Source: Methylobacterium sp. Leaf118
GTDB lineage: Bacteria; Pseudomonadota; Alphaproteobacteria; Rhizobiales; Beijerinckiaceae
DNA: 45,962 bases
NCBI RefSeq assembly: GCF_920984675.1
Contig: NZ_CAKLBV010000038.1
Location: 1-45,962 of the forward strand
Direction: 5' to 3'
This document shows, one piece after another, positions 27,970-36,039 of the stretch (positions are counted from its first letter, which is position 1; each line of letters begins with the position of its first letter). A program made the translations under genes and the position numbers. The notes beneath the pieces were generated by a model. The model ran no database searches. It was not told the origin of the DNA and worked only from the letters and a program-made list of their open reading frames with translations.

Positions 27970-29787
27970 TCAGCGCGCCGCCAGCTTCTTCGGCAGCTTG
28001 AAGGCCCAGAAGCTGCCGCCCTGGTTGATGCCCGCGGTGGACTTGGCCACCTCGCCGCCCCAGAGCGGGACCGCGCCGCCCCAGCCGGCCGCGACGCCGA
28101 TCCACTGCTCGCCGTCCTGCTCCCAGCTGATCGGCGAGGAGACCACACCGGTGCCGACCTGGAACTTCCAGACTTCCTCGCCGGTCTTGGCGTCGAAGGC
28201 CTTCAGGAAGCCCTCGGGCGTGCCGGTGAAGACGAGGTTCCCGCCCGTGGTCAGGACGCCGCCCCAGAGCGGGGCCTTGTTCTTGTAGTTCCACACCACC
28301 TTGCCGGTGGCCGGGTCGATCGCCTTCAGCGAGCCGATATGGTCTTCGAAGATCGGCTTGATGGTGAAGCCGGCGCCGAGATAGGCGGCGCCCTTCTTGT
28401 AGTTCACCGGCTCGTTCCAGATATCCATGCCCCACTCGTTCGAGGGCACGTAGAACAGCTTGGTGTCGGGGCTGTAGCCGATCGGCATCCAGTTCTTGCC
28501 GCCGAGGAAGCTCGGCACGGCGAAGACGGACTTGCCCTTCTTGCCGTCCTCCGACTTCGACGGGTCGCCGGGGCGGAAGGCGTCGTCGTAGATCGGGCGG
28601 CCGTTCGGATCGATGCCCTTGGCCCAGCTGATCTTCTCGACGAACGGCGCGGCCGAGATGAACTTCCCGTTGGTCCGGTCGAGGACGTAGAAGAAGCCAT
28701 TGCGGTCGGCGGTGGCGCCGGCCTTCACGGTCTTGCCGTCCTTCTGGAGATCGAACGGCACGAACTCGTTCACGCCGTCGAAGTCCCAGCCGTCATGCGG
28801 CGTGGTCTGGAAGCCCCACACGATCTCGCCGTTGTCCGGGTTCAGCGCGATGCGCGAGGCCGACCACTTGTTGTCGCCGGGGCGCAGCGCCGAGTTCCAC
28901 GGACCCGGATTGCCGGTGCCGAAGTAGAGCAGGTTGGTCTCGGCGTCGTAGGTGCCGCCGAGCCAGGTGGCGCCGCCGCCGTATTTCCACATGTCGCCGG
29001 GCCAGGTCTCGTTGAGCTGGCCGGTCATGGTCGAGGGCTTGCCGTTCAGCTCGCCTATATGGCCCTCGATGACGGGGCGCTTCCAGAGAACCTCGCCGGT
29101 CTCCGCGTCGCGGGCCTCGACCCGGCCGACGATGCCGAACTCGCCGCCCGACACGCCGGTGATGATCTTGCCGTTCACGATCAGCGGCGCGGCGGTGTAG
29201 CTGTAGCCGGCCTTGAAGTCGTCGATGTCTTTGCGCCACACGACCTTGCCGGTCTTGGCGTCGAGCGCGACGAGCTTGGCGTCGAGCGTGCCGAAATAGA
29301 CCTTGTCCTTGTAGAGCGCGGCGCCGCGGTTCACCACGTCGCAGCAGGGCAGGATGCCCTCCGGCAGGCGGGCATTGTACTCCCACAGCTTCTCGCCGGT
29401 GCGCGAATCGAGCGCGTAGAGGCGCGAATACGAGCCGGTGACGTAGAGGACGCCGTCCTTGACCAGCGCTTGGCTCTCCTGGCCGCGCTGCTTCTCGCCG
29501 CCGAAGGAGAACGAGTAGGCCGGGACCAGCCCCTGGATCGTCTCCTTGTTGATGGCCTTGAGCGGGGTGTAGCGCTGGGCCTGGAGGCCGAGGCCGTAGG
29601 TGACGACGTCGTCGGTGGTCTTGGCGTCGTTGAGGATCGCCTCGTTGCTGACGGCGCCGGCGAGCTTCTCGCTCTTGGTCTCGCTCTTGCTCTCGCTTTT
29701 GGCGTCGGGCGCCGCGAGGGCCTGCGAAGCGCCCGCGAGGAGCGCCGCCGCCCCCACGGCCGCGAGGAACCGGTCACGCACCTTCAT
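27970..29787 (-). CDS. exaF: PQQ-dependent alcohol dehydrogenase, lanthanide-type (ExaF/PedH-like)
   Basis: A periplasmic quinoprotein that oxidises primary alcohols and passes electrons to cytochrome c. The 605 residues contain a signal peptide ending near AGASQALA, an eight-bladed propeller with repeated TGE/TGK..W motifs, and vicinal Cys148-Cys149. The metal site reads WDFD with Asp335 (catalytic) and Asp337; an Asp two residues after the catalytic one is the known mark of lanthanide-dependent enzymes. It is not canonical XoxF1 or MxaF at its N-terminus; similarity to ExaF/PedH is the better fit. AGGAGG at 29796-29801 stands eight bases before the ATG. A serine/lysine/glutamate repeat follows the signal peptide. 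The gene name is by resemblance only. Confidence 0.85.
   Translation of the reverse strand: MKVRDRFLAAVGAAALLAGASQALAAPDAKSESKSETKSEKLAGAVSNEAILNDAKTTDDVVTYGLGLQAQRYTPLKAINKETIQGLVPAYSFSFGGEKQRGQESQALVKDGVLYVTGSYSRLYALDSRTGEKLWEYNARLPEGILPCCDVVNRGAALYKDKVYFGTLDAKLVALDAKTGKVVWRKDIDDFKAGYSYTAAPLIVNGKIITGVSGGEFGIVGRVEARDAETGEVLWKRPVIEGHIGELNGKPSTMTGQLNETWPGDMWKYGGGATWLGGTYDAETNLLYFGTGNPGPWNSALRPGDNKWSASRIALNPDNGEIVWGFQTTPHDGWDFDGVNEFVPFDLQKDGKTVKAGATADRNGFFYVLDRTNGKFISAAPFVEKISWAKGIDPNGRPIYDDAFRPGDPSKSEDGKKGKSVFAVPSFLGGKNWMPIGYSPDTKLFYVPSNEWGMDIWNEPVNYKKGAAYLGAGFTIKPIFEDHIGSLKAIDPATGKVVWNYKNKAPLWGGVLTTGGNLVFTGTPEGFLKAFDAKTGEEVWKFQVGTGVVSSPISWEQDGEQWIGVAAGWGGAVPLWGGEVAKSTAGINQGGSFWAFKLPKKLAAR
29665..29700 (-). 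repeat. Three 12-bp units encoding a KSES-type linker in the dehydrogenase
   Basis: Three imperfect copies of a 12-base unit encode KSES, KSET and KSEK, directly after the predicted signal peptide. They make a charged spacer at the mature N-terminus. Confidence 0.85.
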
Positions 29788-30000
29788 CGGGAAATCCTCC
29801 TCATGGTTTGTTCGGCGGCCGGCGGACCTTGTGGCGTCGCGTCCGTTGTGGCGGCAGCCTCGACGGGCACGCTAGCCTTGCGCGAGCGCCGTCGTTATTG
29901 GCCATAAGTCCAAGATAAGATTTTTGGGTCGCCGCTTCGCGTATAGATTTTGACGTTCTCGCGGCGAATGCAGTGTGACGTGTGAGAGAGAAACTGAGAA
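29788..30000 (-). promoter_or_regulatory. Leader and probable promoter region of the exaF-like gene
   Basis: This stretch holds the AGGAGG ribosome binding site at 29796-29801 and an AT-rich patch at 29895-29955. It lies downstream of a terminator, so the dehydrogenase probably has its own promoter here. No -35/-10 pair is convincing. Confidence 0.4.
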
Positions 30001-30031
30001 AACTCCAGCGCGCGCGGCGCTGGAGTTTTTT
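30001..30031. terminator. Terminator between the binding-protein gene and the exaF-like gene
   Basis: A 10-bp perfect stem (30001-30010 with 30018-30027) with a seven-base loop. A T-run follows on the plus strand, and TTTTCTCAGTTT follows on the minus strand, so it can work both ways. It lies about 40 bases after the stop of the minus-strand gene at 30069. Confidence 0.8.
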
Positions 30032-30068
30032 GTCCACGAACACGCTTCGCCCGGTGATCCGGGCCTGC

Positions 30069-30935
30069 TCAGAACCCGTTCGGCGGGCGGAAACCCACCC
30101 CATGCCGCGCGCAGATCGCCGCGAGCCGCCCATCCGCGATCAGGGCGGCCAGACCCTCGCCGACCGCGTAGCCGAGATCGCGCGAATCGGAGCGCACGGC
30201 GCCGCCGAGCTCCCAACTCGTCTTGACGAGGCCGCCGAACGCGATCTCCACGATGGGACAGCGCTCGGACCCGGCCCCGGCGGCGTGAAGCGCAGCCTCG
30301 ATCGAGGGCCGCGTGCCGGCCAGGATCGCGGCTTCGCCGCGCAGGAAGGCCTGGGCGGCCTCGTCGAACGTGCGGAAGTGCGTGAGGTTGTTCCGGTAGC
30401 GACCGCTCTCCGCCATCAGGATCTGGAGATCGGAGGCGCTGGCGCCCTCCACCGCGACCGCGTGGTCGCCGATATCGGGGAAGCTCTCGAAGGCCTCCAT
30501 CCGGTCTCGGGCCCAGGCGAAGGCGAGGCGCTGCTCGAAATAGGGACGCACGAGGAAGACCTGCTCGTTGCGCATTCCCAGCAGCCTGTCGTGGGGCACG
30601 TGCAGCATCAGGTCGGCGAGCGGGCTGCCGGCGAGGTCGCCCCGCCACAGGTTCAGGCGGAAATCGCCGTCGACGTTCTCGCCGGCATCGACGAGACGCA
30701 AGTCGAGCCGCACCTTCAGGATCGTGGCGAGGGCCTCCGCGACATCCACATCGATGCCGACCGGGCGGCCGTCGCGCATCTCCGAGAACGGGGCGTTCTC
30801 GGCATAGAGCGCGACGCGCAGGGTCCCCTCCCCCGTCACCGTGTCGAGCGGGCGCGCGGCGGCTGTGCGGGCAGCCAGCACGGGCAGGCCGGCGAGCCCC
30901 GCCAGGGTGTGGCGCCGGGTGAGGACGGGCGACAC
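30069..30935 (-). CDS. Quinoprotein dehydrogenase-associated periplasmic substrate-binding protein (XoxJ-like)
   Basis: A protein of 288 residues of the bacterial extracellular solute-binding (family 3) fold. The N-terminus TRRHTLAGLAGLPVLAARTA is a signal, possibly Tat-type. The binding-lobe pattern LRVALYAENAPFSEM then GIDVDVAEALATIL is clear. Members that sit beside PQQ dehydrogenases (XoxJ, MxaJ-like) are thought to help activate or mature the enzyme. The GTG at 30935 lies two bases after the cytochrome stop; longer readings run into the cytochrome gene in another frame. It is followed by a terminator. Confidence 0.82.
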   Translation of the reverse strand: MSPVLTRRHTLAGLAGLPVLAARTAAARPLDTVTGEGTLRVALYAENAPFSEMRDGRPVGIDVDVAEALATILKVRLDLRLVDAGENVDGDFRLNLWRGDLAGSPLADLMLHVPHDRLLGMRNEQVFLVRPYFEQRLAFAWARDRMEAFESFPDIGDHAVAVEGASASDLQILMAESGRYRNNLTHFRTFDEAAQAFLRGEAAILAGTRPSIEAALHAAGAGSERCPIVEIAFGGLVKTSWELGGAVRSDSRDLGYAVGEGLAALIADGRLAAICARHGVGFRPPNGF

Positions 30936-30937
30936 GG

Positions 30938-31357
30938 CTACTCTTCGTGCTTGGCTTCGATGTAGGTGCGGATCGCCCACAGGGCCTCCTGGGACAGCAC
31001 GCCCTCGAAGGCCGGCATCTTGGTCATGCCGTTGATGATCGCGCCGTGGCGCACCCGCTCGACGAAGTATTCGTCGCCTTCCTTGCCGGTCGGCAGGTAG
31101 CGCAGATCCGGGGCGAGGCCGCCGGAGACGACCTGAAGACCGTGGCAGCGGGCGCAGTTCTGGTTGTAGCCGGAATCGCCGATCGCCACCGCCTTGGCGT
31201 TGCCGCGATAGGGATTCTCGCCGCGCCACTCGCTCCCGAGGCCGTCGAGTCCGCCGGTATCGACCGGCTGGGGCTGCACGTCGCCATGGGCGAGCGCGCC
31301 GCCAGCCAAAGCGCAGGCGAGCAACAGGCCGCCCACGAGCCGGAACCGTCGCGTCAT
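30938..31357 (-). CDS. pedF: Cytochrome c-550, PedF type
   Basis: A protein of 139 residues with a signal peptide (LVGGLLLACALAGGALAHG), the family N-terminus GDVQPQPVDTGGL, a single haem motif CARCH (Cys68, Cys71, His72) and a distal methionine candidate in NGMTKMPAF. It would accept electrons from the PQQ dehydrogenase. ATG 31357 with GGGAG upstream. It is the first gene of the minus-strand transcript with the binding protein. Confidence 0.85.
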   Translation of the reverse strand: MTRRFRLVGGLLLACALAGGALAHGDVQPQPVDTGGLDGLGSEWRGENPYRGNAKAVAIGDSGYNQNCARCHGLQVVSGGLAPDLRYLPTGKEGDEYFVERVRHGAIINGMTKMPAFEGVLSQEALWAIRTYIEAKHEE

Positions 31358-31604
31358 GTCCGTATCACTCCCTTGCCGGTCCCGTTGCGCGTATGGCGCC
31401 GGGCCGTTCGTTGTCCGGGAGGCGAGCGAAAGATGGCCCGCCACTCCGCGATGGTGGAGCGATCGTATCAAGCGGGGGCGCGCCGCCCCATTGTGCTTTG
31501 GTACGGAACGGGCCCGGTCGATGTGAGACCTTGGTCCAATATCGGCCGCAGCCCAGACCTGCCTATCCTTTCCCAAAATTCGGGGTGGAACCGTTCAGGG
31601 CAGG
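31358..31604. promoter_or_regulatory. Divergent control region between the pedF and NosR-like operons
   Basis: 247 bases separate the two divergent starts, and must hold the promoters of both. A short palindromic motif TTGGTCCAA lies at 31531-31539. No promoter pair is clear. Confidence 0.5.
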
Positions 31605-32855
31605 ATGTCGACACGCGCCGACTTCTCCGACGGCGGACGCAAGGGGAGCCGGGCGACGCGCGACGCGTTCCGGGCCCTCGTCGCGGCCGGCCTCTGGCTC
31701 TGGGCCGGCGCCGCGTTGGCGGCGCCCGCGGGCGCCCCGCTCACGATCCATTACCTGGAGCGCCGGATCGAGCGGCCGACGCCCCTCAACAACGAGCCGC
31801 GGGTGCCCGAGGACGAGGGTCTGCGCGGGGCCGAGCTCGGCCTGCGCGACGGCAACGCCACCGGCCGCTTCGTCGGGCTGACCTTCGCCCTCAAGCCGAC
31901 GGTGGTGGCGCCCGGCGCCGACTTGCTCGCGGCGCTGGCCGCGCTGGTCAGAGAGAATGGCGGGCCGCCCCGCTTCCTCGTCGTGAATGCCCCGGCGGAC
32001 GACCTCCTGGCGGTCGCCGACGCGCCCGAGGCGCGGGAGGCAGTGCTGCTGAATGTCGGCGCCCCGGACACGCGCCTGCGCGACCGCGACTGCCGCGCCC
32101 GCCTGCTGCACGTATCGCCCTCGCGAGACATGCTGACCGACGCCCTGGTCCAGCTCCTCGTCCACAAGCGCTGGGGCCGCCTGCTGCTGGTGTCCGGGCC
32201 CGGCCCGGACGACGCCCTCTATGCCGAGGCCCTGCGCCGGAGCGCCAGGAAGTTCGGGGCGCGGATCCTCGCCGAGGCGACCTTCGACGCCCGCGGCGCC
32301 GACCTGCGCGATTCGGCCCTCAAGGAGTTCGTCCTCCTCACCCGCGGCCCCGACCACGATGCGGTCGCGGTGGCGGACGAACGCGGGGAGTTCGGGGGAA
32401 ACCTCGTCTACAACACCGCCGCGCCCCGGCCGGTCGTCGGCACCCACGGGCTCACGCCCGCCGCCTGGGGCCGTCCGGTCGAGGCCTGGGCGGCGGTGCA
32501 GCTCCAGGGCCGCTTCGCCAAGCTCGCCGGTCGCCCGATGGGCCCGGTCGACTGGGCCGGATGGATGGCCGTGCACGCGGTGACGGAGGCGGCCACGCAG
32601 CTCACCTCGAGCGACCCGGCCGCCATCCGCGACCGGCTCTTGTCCAAGAAATTCGAGGTCGGCGGCTTCAAGGGTCGGGCCCTGAGCTTCCGCCCCTGGA
32701 ACGGCCAGCTGCGCCAGCCGGTCTTCGTGCTCTGGCCCGGCGCCGTGGTGGCCGCCGCGCCGGTCGAGGGCTTCCTGCACCGGCGCACCGAACTCGACAC
32801 TCTGGGGCTCGACGAGCCCGAGAGCGCCTGCCGCGCCTTCGGAGGCCACGGATGA
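31605..32855 (+). CDS. PQQ-associated ABC-type substrate-binding protein
   Basis: A protein of 416 residues with an N-terminal signal (ALVAAGLWLWAGAALAAP) and a branched-chain-amino-acid-receptor-like fold. It matches the family named for PQQ-dependent catabolism (TIGR03863 type): LTIHYLERR, FVGLTFALKPT, NVGAPDTRLRDRDCR and AAWGRPVEAWAAVQLQGRF. In other bacteria it is encoded with an ABC ATPase and permease; here neither follows. ATG 31605; its stop overlaps the next start (ATGA). Confidence 0.82.
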   Translation: MSTRADFSDGGRKGSRATRDAFRALVAAGLWLWAGAALAAPAGAPLTIHYLERRIERPTPLNNEPRVPEDEGLRGAELGLRDGNATGRFVGLTFALKPTVVAPGADLLAALAALVRENGGPPRFLVVNAPADDLLAVADAPEAREAVLLNVGAPDTRLRDRDCRARLLHVSPSRDMLTDALVQLLVHKRWGRLLLVSGPGPDDALYAEALRRSARKFGARILAEATFDARGADLRDSALKEFVLLTRGPDHDAVAVADERGEFGGNLVYNTAAPRPVVGTHGLTPAAWGRPVEAWAAVQLQGRFAKLAGRPMGPVDWAGWMAVHAVTEAATQLTSSDPAAIRDRLLSKKFEVGGFKGRALSFRPWNGQLRQPVFVLWPGAVVAAAPVEGFLHRRTELDTLGLDEPESACRAFGGHG

Positions 32856-33862
32856 TTGTTTTTCGGATTTTGCTCGGCGCCACGCTGCTGATGCCGCTCC
32901 GTGCCGAAGCCCGCGAGATCTATGTCTCGAACGAGCGCGACAACACCGTGTCGGTGATCGATGCCGCGACCTGGGAGGTCGCCCGCACCTTCCCCGTGGG
33001 CCGGCGCCCGCGCGGCCTCACCTTCTCGCGGGACGGCAAGCGGCTCTTCGTCTGCGCCAGCGATTCCGACGCGGTGCAGGTGATCGATCCCGACACCGGA
33101 AAGCTCCTGCACGACCTGCCCTCCGGCGAGGACCCGGAACAGTTCGCCCTCGCCCCGGATGGGAAGACGCTGTTCATCGCCAACGAGAACAACGCCACCA
33201 CCACGGTGGTCGATGCCGACAGCCGCAAGGTCCTCGCCCAGGTCGATGTCGGCATCGAGCCCGAGGGCATGGCGGTGAGCCCGGACGGCACGCTCGCCGT
33301 GACGACCTCCGAGACCACCAACATGGTCCACTGGATCGACACGGCCACGCTGCAGGCGGTCGATGCCACCCTGGTCGGCCAGCGCCCGCGCCACGCCGAG
33401 TTCACCCGCGACGGCCGGCGGCTCTGGGTCTCCTCCGAGATCGGCGGCACGGTGGCGGTGATCGACGTGGCGAGCCGCCGGATCGTCGAGACCATCGGCT
33501 TCGAGATCCGCGGAATCTCCTCCGATCGCATCCAGCCCGTCGGCATCGCCCTGTCGGAGGACGGACGCACCGCCTTCGTGGCGCTCGGCCCGTCCGACCG
33601 GGTCGCGGCGGTCGATACCGAGACCTTCAAGGTGAAGGCCTACATCCTGGTCGGGCGCCGGGTCTGGCACGTCGCCGTGCTCCCCGGCGGCGAGCGGCTG
33701 GTGACGACGAACGGCGTCTCCGGCGACGTCACGGTGATCGACGCGGCGAGCCTGAAGGCGATCCGCAGCATCAAGGTCGGACGCTATCCCTGGGGCGCGG
33801 CCGTGCGGCCGACCGAGATGGCGCGGGGCGTCGACGGCCGCTCGGCGGGAGCCGCCGAGTGA
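32852..33862 (+). CDS. PQQ-associated YVTN beta-propeller protein
   Basis: A periplasmic protein of 336 residues. A short signal (FRILLGATLLMPLRAEA) is followed by about seven repeats of the type IYVSNERDNTVSVIDA and LFVCASDSDAVQVIDPDTG. It matches the PQQ-catabolism propeller family (TIGR03866 type). The role is unknown, possibly a scaffold or ligand-binding partner. It overlaps its neighbours by four bases on both sides (ATGA at 32852, GTGA at 33859). Confidence 0.88.
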   Translation: MIVFRILLGATLLMPLRAEAREIYVSNERDNTVSVIDAATWEVARTFPVGRRPRGLTFSRDGKRLFVCASDSDAVQVIDPDTGKLLHDLPSGEDPEQFALAPDGKTLFIANENNATTTVVDADSRKVLAQVDVGIEPEGMAVSPDGTLAVTTSETTNMVHWIDTATLQAVDATLVGQRPRHAEFTRDGRRLWVSSEIGGTVAVIDVASRRIVETIGFEIRGISSDRIQPVGIALSEDGRTAFVALGPSDRVAAVDTETFKVKAYILVGRRVWHVAVLPGGERLVTTNGVSGDVTVIDAASLKAIRSIKVGRYPWGAAVRPTEMARGVDGRSAGAAE

Positions 33863-36039
33863 TCCGTGACCCTGGGGAGGTCCCTCGCGACGGATTTTTT
33901 CTCCTCCGCGGGGAAGAGCGCTTGCGGAAATGGCGGTCCGCGTGGTGCGATTGGGCGACCGGGATCGCCGTCCTCGTCGCCCTCCTGCTGACACCCCTTC
34001 TCGCGCCTTTCCCGGCCTTCGCTGGCGGCCTCGACCGCGCGGGGCTCGAACGCCTCTTCCCCGCTCCCCTCGTCGTCGGGGAGCGCGACGGACACATCCC
34101 GGTCTGGCCGATCCTCAAGCAGGAGGCCGGGTCCTACGAGGTCTTCGCCTACGCCTTCGAGACCATCGACTTCGCCCGCATTCCCGGTTTCGGCGGGACC
34201 GCGCCAAACCTGCTGATCGCTCTGGGGCCGGACGGCACGTTTCGCGATGCCCGGGTGCTGTCCCATCACGAGCCGGTCTTTCTCGAGGGTCTGGGCTCGG
34301 AGCCGCTTTTCGCCTTCGTCGAGCAATATGTCGGCCTCTCGGCCAAGCAGCCGATCCGGGTCGGGCGGCCGAACGCCCGGGCCAGCGGGGCCGCGCCCGC
34401 CACCACCGTCGACGGCATCTCCATGGCGACCGCTTCGACGCGCGTGGTCAACGAGACGATGCTGGCCGCCTCGCTCGCCGTCGCCCGGGAGAAGCTCGGC
34501 TTCGGCGGCGCCCAGCTCGGCCTGCGGGTGGAGGCCCGCCCCGAGGGCGACCCGCTGCCGCTCGCCGCCTTAGAACGGCGCGGCTGGGTGACGGTCTGGC
34601 GCCCCTCGCAACGCGAGGCCGACGCGGCCTTCGCCGGGACCGGCCTCGACGACCCGGAGGCGGGCGAGCCCGACGCGCCCTTCGCCGCGCTGACGATCGC
34701 CTATCTCAACGTCCCCCCGATCGGGCGGACGGTGCTCGGCGAGGCGGCCTTCGCCCGGCTGATGCGCGAGATCGGCCCCGGCGGGCACGCCGTGATGGTG
34801 GTGAGCACGGGCCGCTGGAACCCGCTGCCGGAGGCCTTCGTGCTCGGCTCGGTGCCGGAGCGCCTCACCGTGCAGCAGGGCGGCCTGACCGTGAACCTGC
34901 GGGACGCGGCCTGGGAGCGGGGCGATCTCGCCCCGGGCCTGCCCGCGGGCCCCTGGACGATCCTCAGGATCGCCCCGGAGGCGGGCTTCGATCCCGCCTC
35001 GCCCTGGACCCTCGCGATGAAGGTCACCCGCGAGCGCGGGCAGATCTTTCCGGACAAGGTGTCCCGCGATCTCTCGACCGAGTATCGGCTGCCGCCGGAG
35101 CTGTTCCTGCGCGAGATCCCGGAGGCCGGGCCCGGCTGGACCGAGGCGTGGCGCGCCCGCGCCGGGGAACTCGGCATCATCGCCGCGGCCCTCGGGCTGC
35201 TGGTGCCGGTGCTCGTGCGCCAACGGGGGCTCGTCGCCCGAGAGGACGCCTTCTCGGCCTTCCGCCTCGGCTTCCTCGCCTTCACCCTCGGGGTCGTGGG
35301 CTGGTACGCCCAGGCGCAGCTCTCGATCGTCACCCTCGTCGGCGTCACCCGCGCCCTCGTCCAGACCGGCGATCTCGGCTTCCTGCTCTACGATCCGCCC
35401 TCGCTTCTGATTTGGGCCTTCGTGCTGGTGACCCTCGTGGTCTGGGGTCGGGGGACCTTCTGCGGCTGGCTCTGCCCGTTCGGGGCGCTGCAGGAACTCG
35501 CCGCCTGGCTCGCGCGCCCCCTGCGCCTGCGCCAGATCACCGTCCCGCCGCGCCTCGACCGGGCGTTGCGTGGCGTGAAGTATGGGGCGCTCGCGGCGAT
35601 TCTCCTTTCCGCCGCCCTCGCCTCCCCCCTCGCCGACAGCGTGGCGGAGGTCGAGCCGTTCAAGACGGCGATCACCCTGTACTTTGTCCGAAGCCTGCCC
35701 TTCCTCGGCTACGCGGCCGGGCTGATCCTCCTGAACCTTTTCCTCTACAAGGGATTCTGCCGCTACCTGTGCCCGCTCGGGGCGAGCCTCGCCCTCGCCG
35801 GACGCCTGCGGCTGCTCGACTGGATTCCGCGGCGGGCCGAATGCGGCTCGCCCTGCCAGCTCTGCCGGGTGCGCTGCCGCTATGGGGCGATCGAACCCTC
35901 CGGGCGGATCGACTACGCCGAGTGCTTCCAGTGCATGGAGTGCGTGACGATCATCCATGATCCGCACCAATGCGTGCCGCAGGTGCTGGCACAGAAGCGC
36001 GGACGCCGGGCCGCCCGTCGCCCCGTGGCCGCCGAATGA
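33859..36039 (+). CDS. NosR/NirI-like flavin and 4Fe-4S membrane protein
   Basis: 726 residues. A leading hydrophobic segment (about 35-55) precedes a periplasmic FMN-binding domain with DGISMAT, where Thr191 is the likely site of covalent FMN. About six transmembrane helices (435-632) carry two CxxxCP motifs (Cys535/Cys539 and Cys634/Cys638). A C-terminal ferredoxin-like part has Cys662, 666, 669, 673 and Cys689, 692, 695, 705 for two 4Fe-4S clusters. NosR supports nitrous oxide reductase by electron supply; no denitrification gene is near, but an ApbE-like FMN transferase follows at once. The GTG at 33859 overlaps the propeller stop. A function in quinoprotein metabolism is inference. Confidence 0.85.
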   Translation: MIRDPGEVPRDGFFLLRGEERLRKWRSAWCDWATGIAVLVALLLTPLLAPFPAFAGGLDRAGLERLFPAPLVVGERDGHIPVWPILKQEAGSYEVFAYAFETIDFARIPGFGGTAPNLLIALGPDGTFRDARVLSHHEPVFLEGLGSEPLFAFVEQYVGLSAKQPIRVGRPNARASGAAPATTVDGISMATASTRVVNETMLAASLAVAREKLGFGGAQLGLRVEARPEGDPLPLAALERRGWVTVWRPSQREADAAFAGTGLDDPEAGEPDAPFAALTIAYLNVPPIGRTVLGEAAFARLMREIGPGGHAVMVVSTGRWNPLPEAFVLGSVPERLTVQQGGLTVNLRDAAWERGDLAPGLPAGPWTILRIAPEAGFDPASPWTLAMKVTRERGQIFPDKVSRDLSTEYRLPPELFLREIPEAGPGWTEAWRARAGELGIIAAALGLLVPVLVRQRGLVAREDAFSAFRLGFLAFTLGVVGWYAQAQLSIVTLVGVTRALVQTGDLGFLLYDPPSLLIWAFVLVTLVVWGRGTFCGWLCPFGALQELAAWLARPLRLRQITVPPRLDRALRGVKYGALAAILLSAALASPLADSVAEVEPFKTAITLYFVRSLPFLGYAAGLILLNLFLYKGFCRYLCPLGASLALAGRLRLLDWIPRRAECGSPCQLCRVRCRYGAIEPSGRIDYAECFQCMECVTIIHDPHQCVPQVLAQKRGRRAARRPVAAE

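Noticed and set aside
27970..29787. Calling the dehydrogenase XoxF1 or MxaF
   Set aside because: Its N-terminal region differs from XoxF1 and MxaF, and its neighbour is a PedF-type cytochrome. An ExaF/PedH-like enzyme fits better.
33859..36039. True NosR of a nitrous oxide reductase cluster
   Set aside because: No nosZ, nosD or other denitrification gene is near, and the operon is full of PQQ-associated genes.
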